Numbered from the stretch's first letter, positions 18,312 through 27,357 are shown. The stretch is DNA of 64,000 bases from Apibacter raozihei (GCF_004014855.1 NZ_CP034930.1:2213716-2277715); one strand, 5' to 3'. Notes: a model not told the origin generated them from the sequence alone. Numbers and translations are program-made.

Positions 18312-18860
18312 AAATATTAAATTATATATGTTGATAAAATTAATATCGAATATTATTTCAAAAAATATAAATGATTGTAATTGCTATATGATATATATCT
18401 ATCTATTAAAAATTAATTATAATATTAGTACATATAATGTTGGTTTATAATAACATATGTATAAATAAAAGAAATAAAATAATTTTTAAATATAAATAAT
18501 AAACAAATTAATCCTATTTGATGAAAAATAATAATGAGCAAAAATAATAATATTTTTTGAATATCAATAAAAAATTGAGAATTTATATAAACAATAATAT
18601 AAGTTTGAATTTTATTGTTTTTTTTTTATAATAAAAAAAAAATATATTATTTTGATTGTCTTAATTTATTGTTGAACTTTATTCTTTTAATGAGTATGTC
18701 AGATTGGTTTTTTATTAAAAAATATTTATTAAATACCAAAAATTGTAATGATAATTAAACAATTTATCTCATTTAAATTTTTATAAATCTTTTTTTTAGT
18801 TTTTTAAAAGATAAAATTAGTATATTTGTGTGGTTTTTATTTATTATTTAATTTTTAATT
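18312..18860. other. A+T-rich intergenic region, 549 bp
   Basis: Almost pure A/T sequence with homopolymer runs. No convincing ORF or RNA gene was seen. It must hold the promoters of the divergent genes at 18311 and 18861; the only clear element is TATATTTG at 18821-18828. Confidence 0.5.
18821..18828 (+). promoter_or_regulatory. Putative -7 box TATATTTG
   Basis: Matches the Bacteroidota -7 consensus TAnnTTTG, 32 bp upstream of the ATG at 18861. No clear -33 TTG was seen. Confidence 0.5.
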
Positions 18861-19505
18861 ATGTCTATTAGTAAGAAAACAGAAAGGATGGATATCTTCG
18901 TAGATGAAGGTAAGAAAAGTATTCTGGTGCAGGAAAGATGGCAATATAATTGGCTAAGTGATTTATCACCATGGACCATGAAAGAAAAACGAAAATTTCA
19001 TGAATTAATAGACAATATTGTTTGGAAAAAATGGGGGGGATTTTATAAATTAAAGGTTAAAGGTAAATCTGATTTCGCTAAGAGACATAAGGATACTATT
19101 TTTGTTGTTAATTTCGATATAAAATGGGTGTCTGATAATCCCCATTGGTTTGTTAATGTAAAAAAAATAGCGCCCGGCGGTTTTGAAAAAAGTTCTATAG
19201 ACTGGAATACACGGGTGATTAATCTGGATACGGAAGATACTAAAATTGTAACCAGGGTAAGAAATGGCGTTAAATACCAGCAGTTGCCTGTAGCACATAT
19301 GTTTGGTCGTACACTGGGCAATATAAGTAATCTTAAACTACCTCGTTCTGAATCTTATCAAACAGATTATAGCTTGAATCCGGGATTTAAATCGGATTAT
19401 TATAGTATTATAAATATCGGAGAGCAATTGCGTCTTCGACATATTGATTATGTGCTGATTCAATTAAACAGTGATTTAGTAAACACCATATTTTATTTTT
19501 TATGA
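18861..19505 (+). CDS. Uncharacterised 214-residue protein, coupled to a lipoprotein
   Basis: No signal peptide or membrane segment. The protein is rich in Trp and Lys (MSISKKTERMDIFVDEGKKS; KWGGFYKLKVKGKSDFAKRH). A segment PVAHMFGRTLGNISNL resembles the HExxHxxGN pattern of metallopeptidases, but the Glu and second His positions are Met and Arg, so zinc peptidase activity is not supported. I do not recognise the family. It overlaps the following lipoprotein gene by four bases (ATGA), which implies translational coupling. A cytoplasm-made protein coupled to a lipoprotein, close to an effector array, could be a second toxin/immunity pair; this is inference only. Confidence 0.65.
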   Translation: MSISKKTERMDIFVDEGKKSILVQERWQYNWLSDLSPWTMKEKRKFHELIDNIVWKKWGGFYKLKVKGKSDFAKRHKDTIFVVNFDIKWVSDNPHWFVNVKKIAPGGFEKSSIDWNTRVINLDTEDTKIVTRVRNGVKYQQLPVAHMFGRTLGNISNLKLPRSESYQTDYSLNPGFKSDYYSIINIGEQLRLRHIDYVLIQLNSDLVNTIFYFL

Positions 19506-19924
19506 AAGCTTTATATGTTTGTTTATTCGTAATTATAGTTTTAGGCTGTCGGGAACACCGGGTTTCTGTTTTCAACAACAATAAAAAGAAGGAAAAGGAG
19601 AATAAAATCAGGGGGAAAAATAAGTTGCAGCATAAATATATTAATGTTGAAGAAGTAAAAGATTGGTCACTCGAACAAATAAAACATAAATATAAGCCTA
19701 TAGAAGAAGAAGATTTCTTATTAAACGATATCGTATTAATTAATGAATTCAGAATAGGATTATATAATATTTTTAAAGGAAAAGACAGGGAAAAGCCTGT
19801 GCCGATTAAAGAAGTAACCTGGGAAAAAGACGAAGAGAATAACTATACGATCTGGTACAGGGGAGATTCGGGTCAGTGGGTGGCTATCGACTGGTATGTT
19901 TGGGCAAAATCTTTAGCATTTTAG
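19502..19924 (+). CDS. Small lipoprotein coupled to the preceding gene
   Basis: The 140-residue product has a lipobox VLGC (Cys 17) followed by a very basic Asn/Lys linker and a globular part ending RGDSGQWVAIDWYVWAKSLAF. Its ATG overlaps the TGA of the upstream gene. Family not recognised. Membrane-anchored localisation is well supported; an immunity role for the upstream product is a guess from coupling. Confidence 0.65.
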   Translation: MKALYVCLFVIIVLGCREHRVSVFNNNKKKEKENKIRGKNKLQHKYINVEEVKDWSLEQIKHKYKPIEEEDFLLNDIVLINEFRIGLYNIFKGKDREKPVPIKEVTWEKDEENNYTIWYRGDSGQWVAIDWYVWAKSLAF

Positions 19925-20008
19925 TTTATAAATGCATGAAGATCAGGTTTTTGTTTATTTTTATTGAGTAGTAAATTTTTAGAAAAAAAAATTAGGGAAT
20001 ACTCACTT

Positions 20009-20016
20009 TATATTTG
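20009..20016 (+). promoter_or_regulatory. Putative -7 box TATATTTG
   Basis: Matches TAnnTTTG, 17 bp before ATG 20034. It covers a possible GTG start at 20016, which argues for the ATG as the true start. Confidence 0.55.
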
Positions 20017-20033
20017 TGATAAAAATAATTATC

Positions 20034-20609
20034 ATGAAAAACTTTGCATGCATGTATTTAAGCATGATTTTCCTTAGCATTAATAGTATTTTATATGCGC
20101 AAGCAACAAAAATTAAAACCGATTCCGACAATAATTCATCGGGTTTGAAAAACTTCAAAATTCAGTTAAGCTATTCAGAAGGTAATAGTATACAAATTGA
20201 TTCAACATCCATCACCATAAAAGAACAACAACCGGAAACCCGTATAGAAAAATCGGATACAAATTATCCTTTTCAGCAAAAAGATTCAATATCTATAACG
20301 AAACCTGTTTCCATAACATCTGATAAACCGCAGAATAAAATGGTGCAGGAAACAACTGCAGAAAATGGAACTTTGAACCTGGATACAAGTAAAACGACGA
20401 ATGTAGACAATAACCGGGATGCCAATCGAGGGAAAAATATAGACAATAACCGTGATAAAAACAGGGATAGAAGCAGAGATTTAAAGAGAGATAAGAACAG
20501 AGACAGGGGAAGAGAAGCTAAAAGGGACAAAAACAGAGACAGGGATAGTAGTAAAAATAAAGGAAATAATATATTTATTAAAATAAAAATAAAAAATAAG
20601 CTGAACTGA
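20034..20609 (+). CDS. Secreted protein with Arg/Asp/Asn/Lys repeat tail
   Basis: From ATG 20034 the product has 191 residues: a signal peptide ending LYAQ, a polar low-complexity middle (Ser/Thr/Lys/Gln) and a C-terminal tail of about 55 residues built of NRD, KRD and DKNRD units. Charge alternates, so the tail is probably disordered. No catalytic motif was seen. The earlier in-frame GTG (20016) lies in a -7 box, so ATG 20034 is preferred. Could bind nucleic acid or acidic polymers at the cell surface, but that is only compositional. Monocistronic by spacing. Confidence 0.6.
   Translation: MKNFACMYLSMIFLSINSILYAQATKIKTDSDNNSSGLKNFKIQLSYSEGNSIQIDSTSITIKEQQPETRIEKSDTNYPFQQKDSISITKPVSITSDKPQNKMVQETTAENGTLNLDTSKTTNVDNNRDANRGKNIDNNRDKNRDRSRDLKRDKNRDRGREAKRDKNRDRDSSKNKGNNIFIKIKIKNKLN
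20400..20560 (+). repeat. Degenerate coding repeats (NRDKNRD units)
   Basis: Imperfect A/G-rich units such as AACAGAGACAGGGA recur and encode NRD/DKNRD motifs. Copies at 20493 and 20533 share over ten bases. Such tracts tend to change copy number. Confidence 0.6.
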
Positions 20610-20670
20610 TATTTTTTTAAAACTAGTAAAAAACAAAACATCAGTTTTTATAAGCTAATTAAAATTGATG

Positions 20671-20678
20671 TATTTTTG
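20671..20678 (+). promoter_or_regulatory. Putative -7 box TATTTTTG
   Basis: Matches TAnnTTTG, 18 bp upstream of ATG 20697. Confidence 0.55.
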
Positions 20679-20696
20679 AATTTTAAATAAAATCAC

Positions 20697-21764
20697 ATGA
20701 CGAATACGATAAGCGTAAAGTATAAATTTCTGGCACTTATAATAGCTTTTACATTTTTTTCCTGTAAAAAGTCGAATAATCATATTTCTGAGAATCTAAA
20801 AAATGAATATGCTAAAAATTATTCAATTCAGGATAAAAATGATCAAATTGAAATTTACTCAGCAGGTGAAAAAGTATTACTGCCGGTAAATTTTAAGCTT
20901 ACTAAATGTGTTATTACCCATACATCGGCCTCTGCCTATATTCAGGCATTAGGAAAACTTCATACTATTGCGGGAGTATGCTCTCCCCACTATTTTTATA
21001 ATACTGAAATAAATGCCGGCATTGTAAATCGTAAAATACAGGATATAGGAAATGATGCCGGTTTAAACTTTGAAAAAATTATGGCTATACGTCCCGATAT
21101 TATTTTTACCACTCACAATCATTCCTATGAGAAGGTTTTAAACCAGCTTAAAAAGCAGGGAATTAAAGTAATTTATATTGAAGAATATCTGGAATTGCAT
21201 CCTTTGGGAAAGACAGAATATCTTAAACTTTTTGGAAGATTATACTCAGAGTCGGCTAAAGCTGATAGTTTGTATAATAAAATAAAGAATAATTATATAA
21301 CGTTAAAAAATAAGGTAGAAATACAAGATAAAAAGCCTTCGGTTTTAACGGGAATGATGTATGGAGACACCTGGTATATGGCAGGAGGCAAAAGTTTTAT
21401 AGCCGAGCTTTTTAAAGATGCAGGTGCTGATTATATTTGGAAAGATAATTCCGACTCGGGCAGTATTCCGTTAAGTTTTGAAGAAGTTTTCAGTAAAGCA
21501 AAAAATGCAGATTATTGGATAGGAGCCAGTAACTATTCTACAAAAAAAGAAATGCTGGCCTCTAATTCAAATTACGAATGGTTTGATGCTTATAAAAATA
21601 ATCGAATATATATTTTTAACAAAAGAGAAAATAAGTTAAAAGCAAATGATTATTACGAATCAGGAACTCTATATGCTGATAGAATACTAGCTGATATTAT
21701 TAAAATCTTACATCCTCAATTAATCCCTGAGTATCAATTTGAATATATTAAAAAACTGGAATAG
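20697..21764 (+). CDS. ABC transporter substrate-binding lipoprotein (iron-siderophore/haem/cobalamin type)
   Basis: The 355-residue product has a lipobox FFSC (Cys 23) and the class III (FecB/BtuF-like) binding-protein fold signature: an N-terminal lobe with QALGKLHTIAGVC, the typical EKIMAIRPDIIFT strand-helix, a connecting helix around LFGRLYSESAKADSLY, and a C-terminal lobe with MMYGDTWYMAGGKSFIAELF and ADYIW. It would deliver an iron-chelate, haem or vitamin B12 to an ABC importer. No permease or ATPase gene is adjacent, so the partner must be elsewhere. Family assignment is good; the ligand cannot be read from the sequence. Ends before a strong hairpin terminator. Confidence 0.8.
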   Translation: MTNTISVKYKFLALIIAFTFFSCKKSNNHISENLKNEYAKNYSIQDKNDQIEIYSAGEKVLLPVNFKLTKCVITHTSASAYIQALGKLHTIAGVCSPHYFYNTEINAGIVNRKIQDIGNDAGLNFEKIMAIRPDIIFTTHNHSYEKVLNQLKKQGIKVIYIEEYLELHPLGKTEYLKLFGRLYSESAKADSLYNKIKNNYITLKNKVEIQDKKPSVLTGMMYGDTWYMAGGKSFIAELFKDAGADYIWKDNSDSGSIPLSFEEVFSKAKNADYWIGASNYSTKKEMLASNSNYEWFDAYKNNRIYIFNKRENKLKANDYYESGTLYADRILADIIKILHPQLIPEYQFEYIKKLE

Positions 21765-21810
21765 CTGTCTTACTGCCTTTTAATTTGAATCGGATGATAT
21801 TTAGATAAAA

Positions 21811-21840
21811 AAACCATTTTCCTTTTAAGGAAAATGGTTT
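21811..21840. terminator. Bidirectional terminator hairpin
   Basis: A perfect 14-bp inverted repeat (AAACCATTTTCCTT and its complement around TT), with A and T runs on either side, between the convergent genes ending at 21764 (+) and 21859 (-). Confidence 0.75.
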
Positions 21841-21858
21841 TTATAATATGTTATTATA

Positions 21859-22113
21859 TTATTTTATTCGTTTATTAATTCTTTCTACTTCATCCAAAAG
21901 TGCTAAATCGAGACTGTTGATTTGTTCATTGACGGATTCCAAACGTCCTAAACGAAGGTAATATGTGATTAAAAATTGTATATAACTTCTGGATTCTTCA
22001 ATAAATTTATTAAGCTGTATCTCGTTTTTTATCGTTTCTGCGAACTCTACAATTGCTTTTTTAAAAACACTGATCTCATTGTCTATTTTACTTATGTCCA
22101 TGGTGCTCATCAT
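21859..22113 (-). CDS. Small conserved-looking helical protein of unknown function
   Basis: From ATG 22113 the product has 84 residues (MMSTMDISKIDNEISVFKKA...), predicted mostly helical with heptad-like Ile/Leu spacing, no signal peptide and no membrane segment. A longer version needs a TTG at 22161. Not recognised. It shares a bidirectional terminator with the binding-protein gene. Real-gene status rests on length, codon pattern and terminator position. Confidence 0.5.
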   Translation of the reverse strand: MMSTMDISKIDNEISVFKKAIVEFAETIKNEIQLNKFIEESRSYIQFLITYYLRLGRLESVNEQINSLDLALLDEVERINKRIK

Positions 22114-22296
22114 TTGATCTATTAAGGTTAAAAATAATTTATTACTTCTATGTAAAAACAATAATTATACCATAGATTTAGATGTCGGTATAGATAATAA
22201 GAAAGTTAAAATTGTATAATTGATTGATTGATAGTGTTTTATTTTTGGTAAGTACAATTATTATTTTTTGATATTTAACAGAATTAACAAAAAATA

Positions 22297-22378
22297 AAGA
22301 AAGTAATTAAAATAAATCATAAAAAAGTCTAAATAGTTTAACTATAATTAACTTAATTACTATTTTAATTACTTTCTT
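22297..22378. repeat. 82-bp element with perfect 18-bp inverted ends
   Basis: Arms at 22297-22314 and 22361-22378 are perfect complements (AAGAAAGTAATTAAAATA and its reverse complement), with a small palindrome TAGTTTAACTA at 22334-22344 inside. It lies between minus-strand genes and could be a transcript-end hairpin or a tiny MITE-like element. Confidence 0.6.
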
Positions 22379-22415
22379 AAAGTATATTTAAAAATAAATA
22401 AACTAAATCTCTAAA

Positions 22416-22493
22416 TTATTTTTTGCTATCAAGAAAAAAAAATAAAATCAGACCCAAAATAGCAAAAATGCATATTCCAATAACAACTCCCAT
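22416..22493 (-). CDS. Possible 25-residue membrane peptide downstream of the permease
   Basis: ATG at 22491-22493 starts a 25-codon frame: a hydrophobic helix MGVVIGICIFAILGLILFFF followed by LDSKK. It begins 10 bp after the permease stop on the same strand. The helix and polar end are typical of small transporter-associated membrane proteins. No clear ribosome binding site; the short length makes chance possible. Confidence 0.4.
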   Translation of the reverse strand: MGVVIGICIFAILGLILFFFLDSKK

Positions 22494-22502
22494 ACTTATT
22501 CA

Positions 22503-24200
22503 TTAATTTTTAACCAAAGCTTTGGCTTTAAGAATATAGTAAATGTAAAGGAAAAAATTCAAAATACAAAGGATGGCTGATGAATAAACAAGGATAAAAT
22601 CTTTACCATCACCCCAAATGTGGTGAGCATACGTAAGGCCTCCTAATATAAAACAAAGAACCAGACCTGTAATTGAAGTTATTCTATAGCTTTGAGCTCT
22701 GTCAGAAAGTGTATCGTTAACCGCCATTTTACTTTTAACGATTCCGTACCACAAATATACATCAAGACCGATAATCATCCATATAACCAATCTGATCCAG
22801 GTGTCTAACGGTAAAGAAACCATCAGTCCCAGACAAGATAGAACACCCAGAATAGGTACTAATGGAACCCAAGGGGTTTTAAATCCGCGGGGAGCATCCG
22901 GATTTTTTTTACGCAACACGACAACTCCAATACAAACTAGAACAAAAGCGAATAGTGTACCGATACTGGTCATTTCACTAATCACATCTCCAGGTATGAA
23001 AGCAGCACATATACTTATAAAAATCATAAAGATGGTGTTGGATTTCATTGGAGTTTTATATTCAGGATGTACATCGGAAAACATTTTAGGTATTAATCCA
23101 TCCTGACTCATAGAAAAGAAAACACGGCTTTGTCCTAAAAGCATTACCAGGATAATGGAGGAATAACCCAAAAGTACCGAAGCCACTATAAAAACATTTA
23201 ACCAGGGATATGCCGGAATAATTGTTCCGTCAGCGCCTATTGTGCCCATATGTCTGATAGCAGTAACCACAGGAGCTAAAGAATCTGAATTTGCATTTTT
23301 TCCAAATTCCGTGTAATTAACAACACCTGTCATTACATAAGCAAACGTTACGTATAATATAGTACAAATTAATAAAGAACCCAAGATACCGATAGGCATA
23401 TTTTTTTTGGGATTTTTAGCTTCCTGTGCAGCTGTGGAAACAGCATCAAAACCAATATAGGCAAAAAACATGAGTCCTGCGGCTCTGAAAACACCCGACC
23501 ATCCGAATTCTCCAAATGTACCTGTAGTATTCGGAGGAACAATAGGACTTAAATTTTCAGGTTTAACATATTGAAAGCCTAAGGCTATAAATATAAGTAC
23601 AATAGCAACTTTTAATATAACAATAAAATTATTGAATAAAGCAGAACCTTTGGTTCCACGCATTAATATTAAAGACATCAGACAAACTATGACGGCTGCA
23701 GGGAGATTGATGATTCCCTGAACAACATCACCATTGGCAAGTGTTACACTTTCAAAAGGGGTTTTTAGCAATTCAGGAGGCAGATGAATATTAAAGCTTA
23801 GAAAAAACTGGTTAAAATATCCTGTCCAGCTAGAAGCTACCGCAGCAGAAGCTACCGAATATTCAAGCACCAGATCCCAGCCGATAATCCAGGCAATAAA
23901 CTCTCCCATGGTAGCATAAGAATACGTATAAGCACTTCCGGCTACCGGAATCATAGATGCAAATTCTGCATAACAAAGGCCGGCAAATGCACACCCGATG
24001 GCTGCCAGAATAAAGGAAATCATAATGCCGGGTCCTGCATAATCGCCGGCAGCCTTTCCGGTTACGGAAAATAATCCGGCTCCTACTACAGCACCAACGC
24101 CTAAAGCAATTAAAGCTGTGGCTCCCAGCGTTCTTTTTAAACTTGATTTAGAACCTGTTTCATCAATAATATGTTCAATAGGTTTTCTCTTAAATAGCAT
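22503..24200 (-). CDS. APC-family amino acid permease (cationic amino acid transporter type)
   Basis: The 565-residue product has the length and features of bacterial CAT-like APC permeases: N-terminal SSLKRTLGATALIALGVGAV then GAGLFSVTGKAAGDYAGPG (helix 1 substrate site), ALCYAEF-like GLCYAEFASMIPVAGSAYTY (helices 2-3), IGFDAVSTAAQEAKNPKKN and about 12-14 membrane segments. It imports amino acids, probably proton-coupled; the substrate is not certain. A second small frame for a membrane peptide follows directly. Terminal segments extend beyond the basic 12-helix core, as in other CAT-like members. Monocistronic or with the small peptide. Confidence 0.85.
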   Translation of the reverse strand: MLFKRKPIEHIIDETGSKSSLKRTLGATALIALGVGAVVGAGLFSVTGKAAGDYAGPGIMISFILAAIGCAFAGLCYAEFASMIPVAGSAYTYSYATMGEFIAWIIGWDLVLEYSVASAAVASSWTGYFNQFFLSFNIHLPPELLKTPFESVTLANGDVVQGIINLPAAVIVCLMSLILMRGTKGSALFNNFIVILKVAIVLIFIALGFQYVKPENLSPIVPPNTTGTFGEFGWSGVFRAAGLMFFAYIGFDAVSTAAQEAKNPKKNMPIGILGSLLICTILYVTFAYVMTGVVNYTEFGKNANSDSLAPVVTAIRHMGTIGADGTIIPAYPWLNVFIVASVLLGYSSIILVMLLGQSRVFFSMSQDGLIPKMFSDVHPEYKTPMKSNTIFMIFISICAAFIPGDVISEMTSIGTLFAFVLVCIGVVVLRKKNPDAPRGFKTPWVPLVPILGVLSCLGLMVSLPLDTWIRLVIWMIIGLDVYLWYGIVKSKMAVNDTLSDRAQSYRITSITGLVLCFILGGLTYAHHIWGDGKDFILVYSSAILCILNFFLYIYYILKAKALVKN

Positions 24201-24350
24201 ATGTATGTAATTTTTTAAACGGTGGCTAAATTATAAAAAAAAATAATTCTGATTCGTAATTATTAACAGAATTTAATACATTTTACACCTAAGTGAAAAA
24301 TGAGATATAATTTTTAGTTAATTGATATAAAAAATTAAAAATATGCTAGC

Positions 24351-25124
24351 TTAGATGATAAAATTCCATTGTTTGATTTTTTCTAAAGCATGATATGCAG
24401 TTAAATCAAATCTAACGGGAACAATACTGATATAATTATTATCCAATGCCCATTCATCAGTATCATCACCTTTATCATGATTTACCCATTTACCGGTCAT
24501 CCAATAATAAGTCTTACCTTTAGGGTCGATACGCTTATCAAATTCCTCTTCCCAAAGAGCATTTGCCTGACGACAAATTTTTATTCCTTTAAGTTCTTTT
24601 TCTTCAGCCTTTGGAATATTGACATTTAATACCACTCCTTCAGGCATAGGATTGTCAAGTACGTTTTTAACTATGAGTTCGATATACTTTCTGGAAGATT
24701 TGAAATCAGCACTGTATGAAAAATCACAAAGTGAGAAACCTACCGAAGGTATTCCTTCAATTCCGCCTTCAATAGCAGCAGACATGGTTCCGGAATAAAT
24801 AACATTAATAGAAGAATTGGAACCGTGGTTGATACCGGAAACACATAAATCGGGTTTTCTGGGAAGCAATTGATCCATCGCCAGTTTTACACAGTCGACC
24901 GGAGTTCCGCTACAAGCCCATTCTTTTTGTGGTCCTTTATCTATAATTATTTTTTCAACTCTTAATGTAGAATGTATAGTTACAGCATGTCCCATACCAC
25001 TTTGTGGTTTATCGGGTGCTACCACATAAACTTCGCCGATTCCGTTCATGATATCAATTAACTCTCGTATCCCCGGAGCGGTTATTCCATCATCGTTCGT
25101 AACTAAGATTAAAGGCTTTTTCAT
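24351..25124 (-). CDS. surE: 5'/3'-nucleotidase SurE
   Basis: The 257-residue product has all SurE signatures: LVTNDDG at the N-terminus (metal-binding Asp pair), APDKPQSGMGHAVT, CSGTPVDCVKLA, VSGINHGSN (metal Asn) and YSGTMSAAIEGG. SurE dephosphorylates nucleoside 5'- and 3'-monophosphates and is a stress-survival phosphatase in the cytoplasm. Length matches the family. It is divergent from the prc gene, with a shared 103-bp promoter region. Confidence 0.92.
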   Translation of the reverse strand: MKKPLILVTNDDGITAPGIRELIDIMNGIGEVYVVAPDKPQSGMGHAVTIHSTLRVEKIIIDKGPQKEWACSGTPVDCVKLAMDQLLPRKPDLCVSGINHGSNSSINVIYSGTMSAAIEGGIEGIPSVGFSLCDFSYSADFKSSRKYIELIVKNVLDNPMPEGVVLNVNIPKAEEKELKGIKICRQANALWEEEFDKRIDPKGKTYYWMTGKWVNHDKGDDTDEWALDNNYISIVPVRFDLTAYHALEKIKQWNFII

Positions 25125-25152
25125 TTATTTTTTTGTTTTTTTCAAATTAAAG

Positions 25153-25160
25153 CAAAACTA
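25153..25160 (-). promoter_or_regulatory. Putative -7 box TAGTTTTG for surE
   Basis: The plus-strand CAAAACTA is the complement of TAGTTTTG (TAnnTTTG), 28 bp upstream of the surE ATG. Confidence 0.5.
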
Positions 25161-25184
25161 AGATTTTTATATTAAAAATAATCT

Positions 25185-25192
25185 TACCTTTG
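25185..25192 (+). promoter_or_regulatory. Putative -7 box TACCTTTG for prc
   Basis: Matches TAnnTTTG, 35 bp upstream of ATG 25228, and back to back with the surE box. Confidence 0.55.
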
Positions 25193-25227
25193 AGCTTATT
25201 TTTTTTAATTCCTAAAAAGATTTCAAG

Positions 25228-27357
25228 ATGTTAAATTTAAGAAAAACTTGGATATTTCTGTCCCTATGTTCCATGAGCCTTCTCGTATTTTGTTTCAATT
25301 CTTCATCTCAGGACGACAGGGAAAAGGAAATTTTTAAAAGAGTCAAAGAAACTCTTTTATATACAAGTTATGCGCCTAAATCCCTTAACGAAGAATACTC
25401 GAAAGATGTTTTCAAAAAATACATGGAAGACTTGGATCCATTTAAACGATATTTTTTAAAATCGGATATTAATGAGTTTAACAAATATCAGAATAAAATG
25501 AGCGATATGTTCATTAATACGGATGTTTCTTTTTTTCATTTAACTATCGATCGTCTTTATAAAAGAATTAATGAAACCGAAGGATATGTAAATGAAATAT
25601 TTAATGCTCCTATTACATTTACAGAAGATGATTATTATATAACAGACGAAAAGAAAAGAGAGTTTCCCGCAGACCAGTCACAGGCTAAAGCGTACTGGAA
25701 AAATTATATAAAGTACAGCATTCTTCAGGAAATGTTTAACTCTCAAAAAAATAAAGATAGCATCTCTCAGAATAAAGAGATAAAAGATTCTCTTACCGGT
25801 GCAATAAAAAAGGTAAAAACTCAGGATGAAATCAAAGCTGATGCTACTAAAAAAATTAAGGAGAATCTTACTGAATATTTTCGCCAGATTAAACTGAGAA
25901 AAAAATCTGATTTATTTTCAATATTCGTAAATTCCTATACAGAAGTATTTGATTTGCATACGACTTACTTTTCTCCAAAAGATAAAGATAACTTCAACAC
26001 TACTATGAGTGGTAAAATCATAGGAATTGGAGCCACTTTACAGGATAATAAAGGATATCCGACAATCAAAGACCTGGTTATAGGAGGGCCTGCTTGGAAA
26101 TCTAAACAGATTGAATCCGGAGACAAGATTATAAAAGTCCAACAAGGAAAAAAAGGGAATCCGGTAAGCGTAGTTGGAATGTTGCTGGACGATGCAATTC
26201 GTTTAATAAGAGGGGAAGAAGGAACTACTGTAGTTTTAACCGTTGAGAAAAAAGACGGTACAACCAAAATAATTTCCCTCGTACGTGAAGAAATTGAAAT
26301 ACAGGAAACTTTTGTTAGAAGTGCTGTTATTACCGATGAAAGCGGTAATAAATACGGAATTTTATATTTACCCGAATTTTATGTCAACTTAGAAAACAAC
26401 TCTAAAGGAAGAGACTGTTCAGATGATATTAAAAGAGAAATCAACGAATTAAAAAAACAAAATATCAAAGGTCTTATTATGGATGTTAGAAGTAATGGTG
26501 GAGGATCTTTATCAGAAGTTGTAGATATTACCGGTCTTTTTGTAGGAAATGGTCCTGTAGTACAAATAAAAGATTCAAACGGTAAGATAAAGGTATTGGA
26601 TAGCAAAGAAAAAGATGTTGTCTGGGACGGACCTTTAGTTATGATGACTAACGAGATATCTGCTTCAGCTTCAGAAATCCTTGCGGGTGCTATGCAGGAT
26701 TATAAAAGAGCCATAATTGTCGGGCCGGTTCAAACTTACGGTAAAGGGACAGTTCAAACCATATTTCCTTTAGACCGGTTTAGCCTGGCCGATGACAAAT
26801 ACGGAGCTTTAAAAGTTACCATTCAAAAATTCTATAGAATTACAGGTAGTTCTACCCAGCTTAAAGGTGTTAATTCAGATATTGTAATACCCGGATTGAT
26901 GTCCTATTCGGATATTTTTGAAAAATCGCAACCTTATGCCTTACCTTGGGATCAGATTACAGCTACGAAATATACAGAATGGCAGGGAACTCCTAAAATA
27001 AACTATGAGTATTTAAAAGCCAGAAGTAATGAAAGATTAAAAGGTAATTCATATATAGCTTCGATTGAGTCTGCTGGAAAATGGACTCAGGAATTAGATA
27101 AAATTGAAAAAATACCTTTGCAATATGAAAAATTCATGACGGAAATGAATAAGAGAAGAGAGCAAGGGAAAAAATATGAAAAAGAAACTACTTTTGATGC
27201 TAAATTGAAAGTGGAAGCACCTACGTATGAGTTGGTCAAATTTAAATCCGATACGGTTTTAAAAGCAAAAAGAGAAGACTGGTATAAAGGCATGAAAAAA
27301 GATTTTAATCTGAAAGAATCTGTTAATGTCCTGAATGACATGATAAAATCAAAATAA
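25228..27357 (+). CDS. prc: Carboxy-terminal (tail-specific) processing protease Prc
   Basis: The 709-residue product is a periplasmic S41 protease: signal peptide (LCSMSLLVFCFNSSSQ; the Cys could make it a lipoprotein), N-terminal helical region, PDZ domain around 245-340 (GIGATLQDNKGYPTIKDLVI), the S41 core with RSNGGGSLSEVVDITGLF, catalytic S480 in SASASEIL and K506 in YGKGTVQ, and a C-terminal helical domain. The Ser-Lys spacing (26) is one longer than in E. coli Prc. It trims C-termini of periplasmic and envelope proteins and influences cell-wall hydrolase turnover. Monocistronic, with a strong terminator. Confidence 0.9.
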   Translation: MLNLRKTWIFLSLCSMSLLVFCFNSSSQDDREKEIFKRVKETLLYTSYAPKSLNEEYSKDVFKKYMEDLDPFKRYFLKSDINEFNKYQNKMSDMFINTDVSFFHLTIDRLYKRINETEGYVNEIFNAPITFTEDDYYITDEKKREFPADQSQAKAYWKNYIKYSILQEMFNSQKNKDSISQNKEIKDSLTGAIKKVKTQDEIKADATKKIKENLTEYFRQIKLRKKSDLFSIFVNSYTEVFDLHTTYFSPKDKDNFNTTMSGKIIGIGATLQDNKGYPTIKDLVIGGPAWKSKQIESGDKIIKVQQGKKGNPVSVVGMLLDDAIRLIRGEEGTTVVLTVEKKDGTTKIISLVREEIEIQETFVRSAVITDESGNKYGILYLPEFYVNLENNSKGRDCSDDIKREINELKKQNIKGLIMDVRSNGGGSLSEVVDITGLFVGNGPVVQIKDSNGKIKVLDSKEKDVVWDGPLVMMTNEISASASEILAGAMQDYKRAIIVGPVQTYGKGTVQTIFPLDRFSLADDKYGALKVTIQKFYRITGSSTQLKGVNSDIVIPGLMSYSDIFEKSQPYALPWDQITATKYTEWQGTPKINYEYLKARSNERLKGNSYIASIESAGKWTQELDKIEKIPLQYEKFMTEMNKRREQGKKYEKETTFDAKLKVEAPTYELVKFKSDTVLKAKREDWYKGMKKDFNLKESVNVLNDMIKSK

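Noticed and set aside
18861-19505. Zinc metallopeptidase
   Set aside because: The HExxH-like site reads HMFGR, without the catalytic Glu and second His.
20273-20641. 122-codon minus-strand frame with Leu/Ser repeats
   Set aside because: It is the antisense reading of the NRD/KRD repeat tail and has low-complexity composition.
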